Positions 63,366 through 64,000 of a stretch of 64,000 nt of DNA are shown here, piece after piece. The notes below the pieces were generated by a model, which worked only from the letters and a program-made list of their open reading frames with translations, ran no database searches and had not been told where the DNA came from. A program made the translations under genes and the position numbers. Positions within the stretch are counted from its first letter, which is position 1, and every line of letters starts with the position of its first letter. Origin of the DNA: Paenibacillus lupini (GTDB lineage: Bacteria; Bacillota; Bacilli; Paenibacillales; Paenibacillaceae); the NCBI RefSeq assembly GCF_011761355.1, contig NZ_JAASRW010000001.1, positions 434,001 through 498,000 on the forward strand, written 5' to 3'.

Positions 63366-63383
63366 GGGACAGGAGGGGAATAC

Positions 63384-64000
63384 ATGAGTCAAGTGGAATG
63401 GGATGACGACAACGAGATTGAGGAGAAACCGTTTAATCTCGTCTATATGCGAAGGCTGCTTGGATATTTGAAGCCATATCGGAGGCTGCTCAGCATCATT
63501 ATAGGCGTTGTCCTTATTAATATGATCTTAAGCCTTGCGGAGCCTTTGCTGCTTGGGTATTTGATCGATGAAGGCATTACAAAAGGGGATTTTACAGCTA
63601 TCCATCTATTTGGTATATCCTTGCTTGGTATCAAGCTGGTCGGCTGGGCCTGCGGCTGGGCGCATACGAAATATATTAACTTTACGGGACAACGTATCTT
63701 GTACGATCTGCGCCAGCAGCTGTTTAATCATTTGCAAAAGCTGTCATTCCGATTCTTCGACGGACGTCCAGCAGGTAAGATCATGTCTCGTATCACGAAC
63801 GATACGAATGCGATCGGCGAGCTTATTAACGGCGGTCTGATCACCACAGTTATGGAAGTCACACATCTTGTGGGGATCGTTGCAATCTTGCTTTGGATGG
63901 ATTGGAAGCTGGCGTTGTTATCCTTTATTATGATGCCGCTGCTGTATCTGATTGTGAATCGGTTACGTCCTCGGATTGAAGGAGCATGGACTCGTTCGCG
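63384..64000 (+). CDS. ABC exporter partner subunit (3' partial)
   Basis: ATG 63384 with CAGGAGGGG ahead; open to the window end (205 residues seen). It begins MSQVEWDDDNEIEEKPFN and continues into a type I exporter membrane domain: LSIIIGVVLINMILSLAEP, LLLGYLIDEGITKGDF, FDGRPAGKIMSRITNDTNAI, LLWMDWKLALLSFIMMPLLY. The acidic N-terminal extension is typical of the larger partner of heterodimeric exporters. The ATPase domain lies beyond the window. Confidence 0.9.
   Translation, partial: MSQVEWDDDNEIEEKPFNLVYMRRLLGYLKPYRRLLSIIIGVVLINMILSLAEPLLLGYLIDEGITKGDFTAIHLFGISLLGIKLVGWACGWAHTKYINFTGQRILYDLRQQLFNHLQKLSFRFFDGRPAGKIMSRITNDTNAIGELINGGLITTVMEVTHLVGIVAILLWMDWKLALLSFIMMPLLYLIVNRLRPRIEGAWTRS

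Overview
The window looks like chromosomal DNA of a Paenibacillus-type endospore former (Bacillota, moderate GC). The gene order spoVK-hflX-ynbB-glnR-glnA and the divergent lexA/yneA pair match Bacillus. A bacillithiol disulfide reductase, MrfA/MrfB, YhcX-like proteins and strong GGAGG ribosome sites point the same way. I see no rRNA, tRNA, CRISPR, phage or intact insertion sequence. It is mostly core genome with several unexplained regulatory and repeat elements.

Layout. Positions 1-5.4 kb: sporulation ATPase SpoVK (5' end cut by the window), GTPase HflX, a PLP enzyme, and the GlnR/glutamine synthetase operon. 5.4-9.4 kb: a frameshifted PspC-like gene, the SOS regulator LexA facing the division inhibitor YneA across five LexA-box-like sites, small proteins, a HAD phosphatase and acireductone dioxygenase. 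9.5-14.2 kb: MetH, RNase Z and a decayed hydrolase tail. 14.6-22.1 kb: a tight DNA-repair run (MrfA helicase, MrfB nuclease, HAD, Fpg/Nei glycosylase, endonuclease IV) followed by a small receiver-like protein and an FtsJ-type methyltransferase. 22.2-26 kb: a Ser/Thr kinase fused to a MinD/CpaE-like domain, then an ArlRS-like two-component system. 26-29.2 kb: a nitrilase and a GNAT that together equal a split, reordered YhcX, another GNAT and a PhnP-like hydrolase. 29.2-34.4 kb: a structured leader with an 8-codon ORF and tandem terminators before a MutS2 paralogue lacking the Smr domain, then TPK, a TRIC channel, a low-molecular-weight phosphatase and an esterase. 34.6-39.7 kb: the pyruvate dehydrogenase operon. 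39.7-43.5 kb: thioesterase, thyA, dfrA and glutamate synthase small subunit. 43.6-49 kb: an unknown protein, a membrane lysozyme-fold protein, topoisomerase III, small proteins, a HAD enzyme and a probably LexA-controlled 74-residue protein. 49.2-59.6 kb: an ABC ATPase, acetyltransferase, RsiV-like protein, APC permease, MOSC protein, phosphotransferase, YdjC deacetylase and a MoxR/DUF58/DUF4129 operon. 59.6-64 kb: bacillithiol disulfide reductase, a conserved unknown, and a drug-exporter ABC pair behind a leader peptide plus terminator.

Four signals stand out. (1) A recurring 5' leader (CTTACGARGYAAGAAT, then a hairpin ending in ATTCTTTT next to the ribosome site) before three unrelated genes. 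(2) Two leaders that look like ribosome-mediated attenuators, one before a MutS2 paralogue and one before an ABC exporter. (3) A second SOS promoter controlling an undescribed 74-residue protein. (4) Two copies of a structured intergenic repeat whose terminal stem covaries. All homology calls come from reading the translations; no database search was run.
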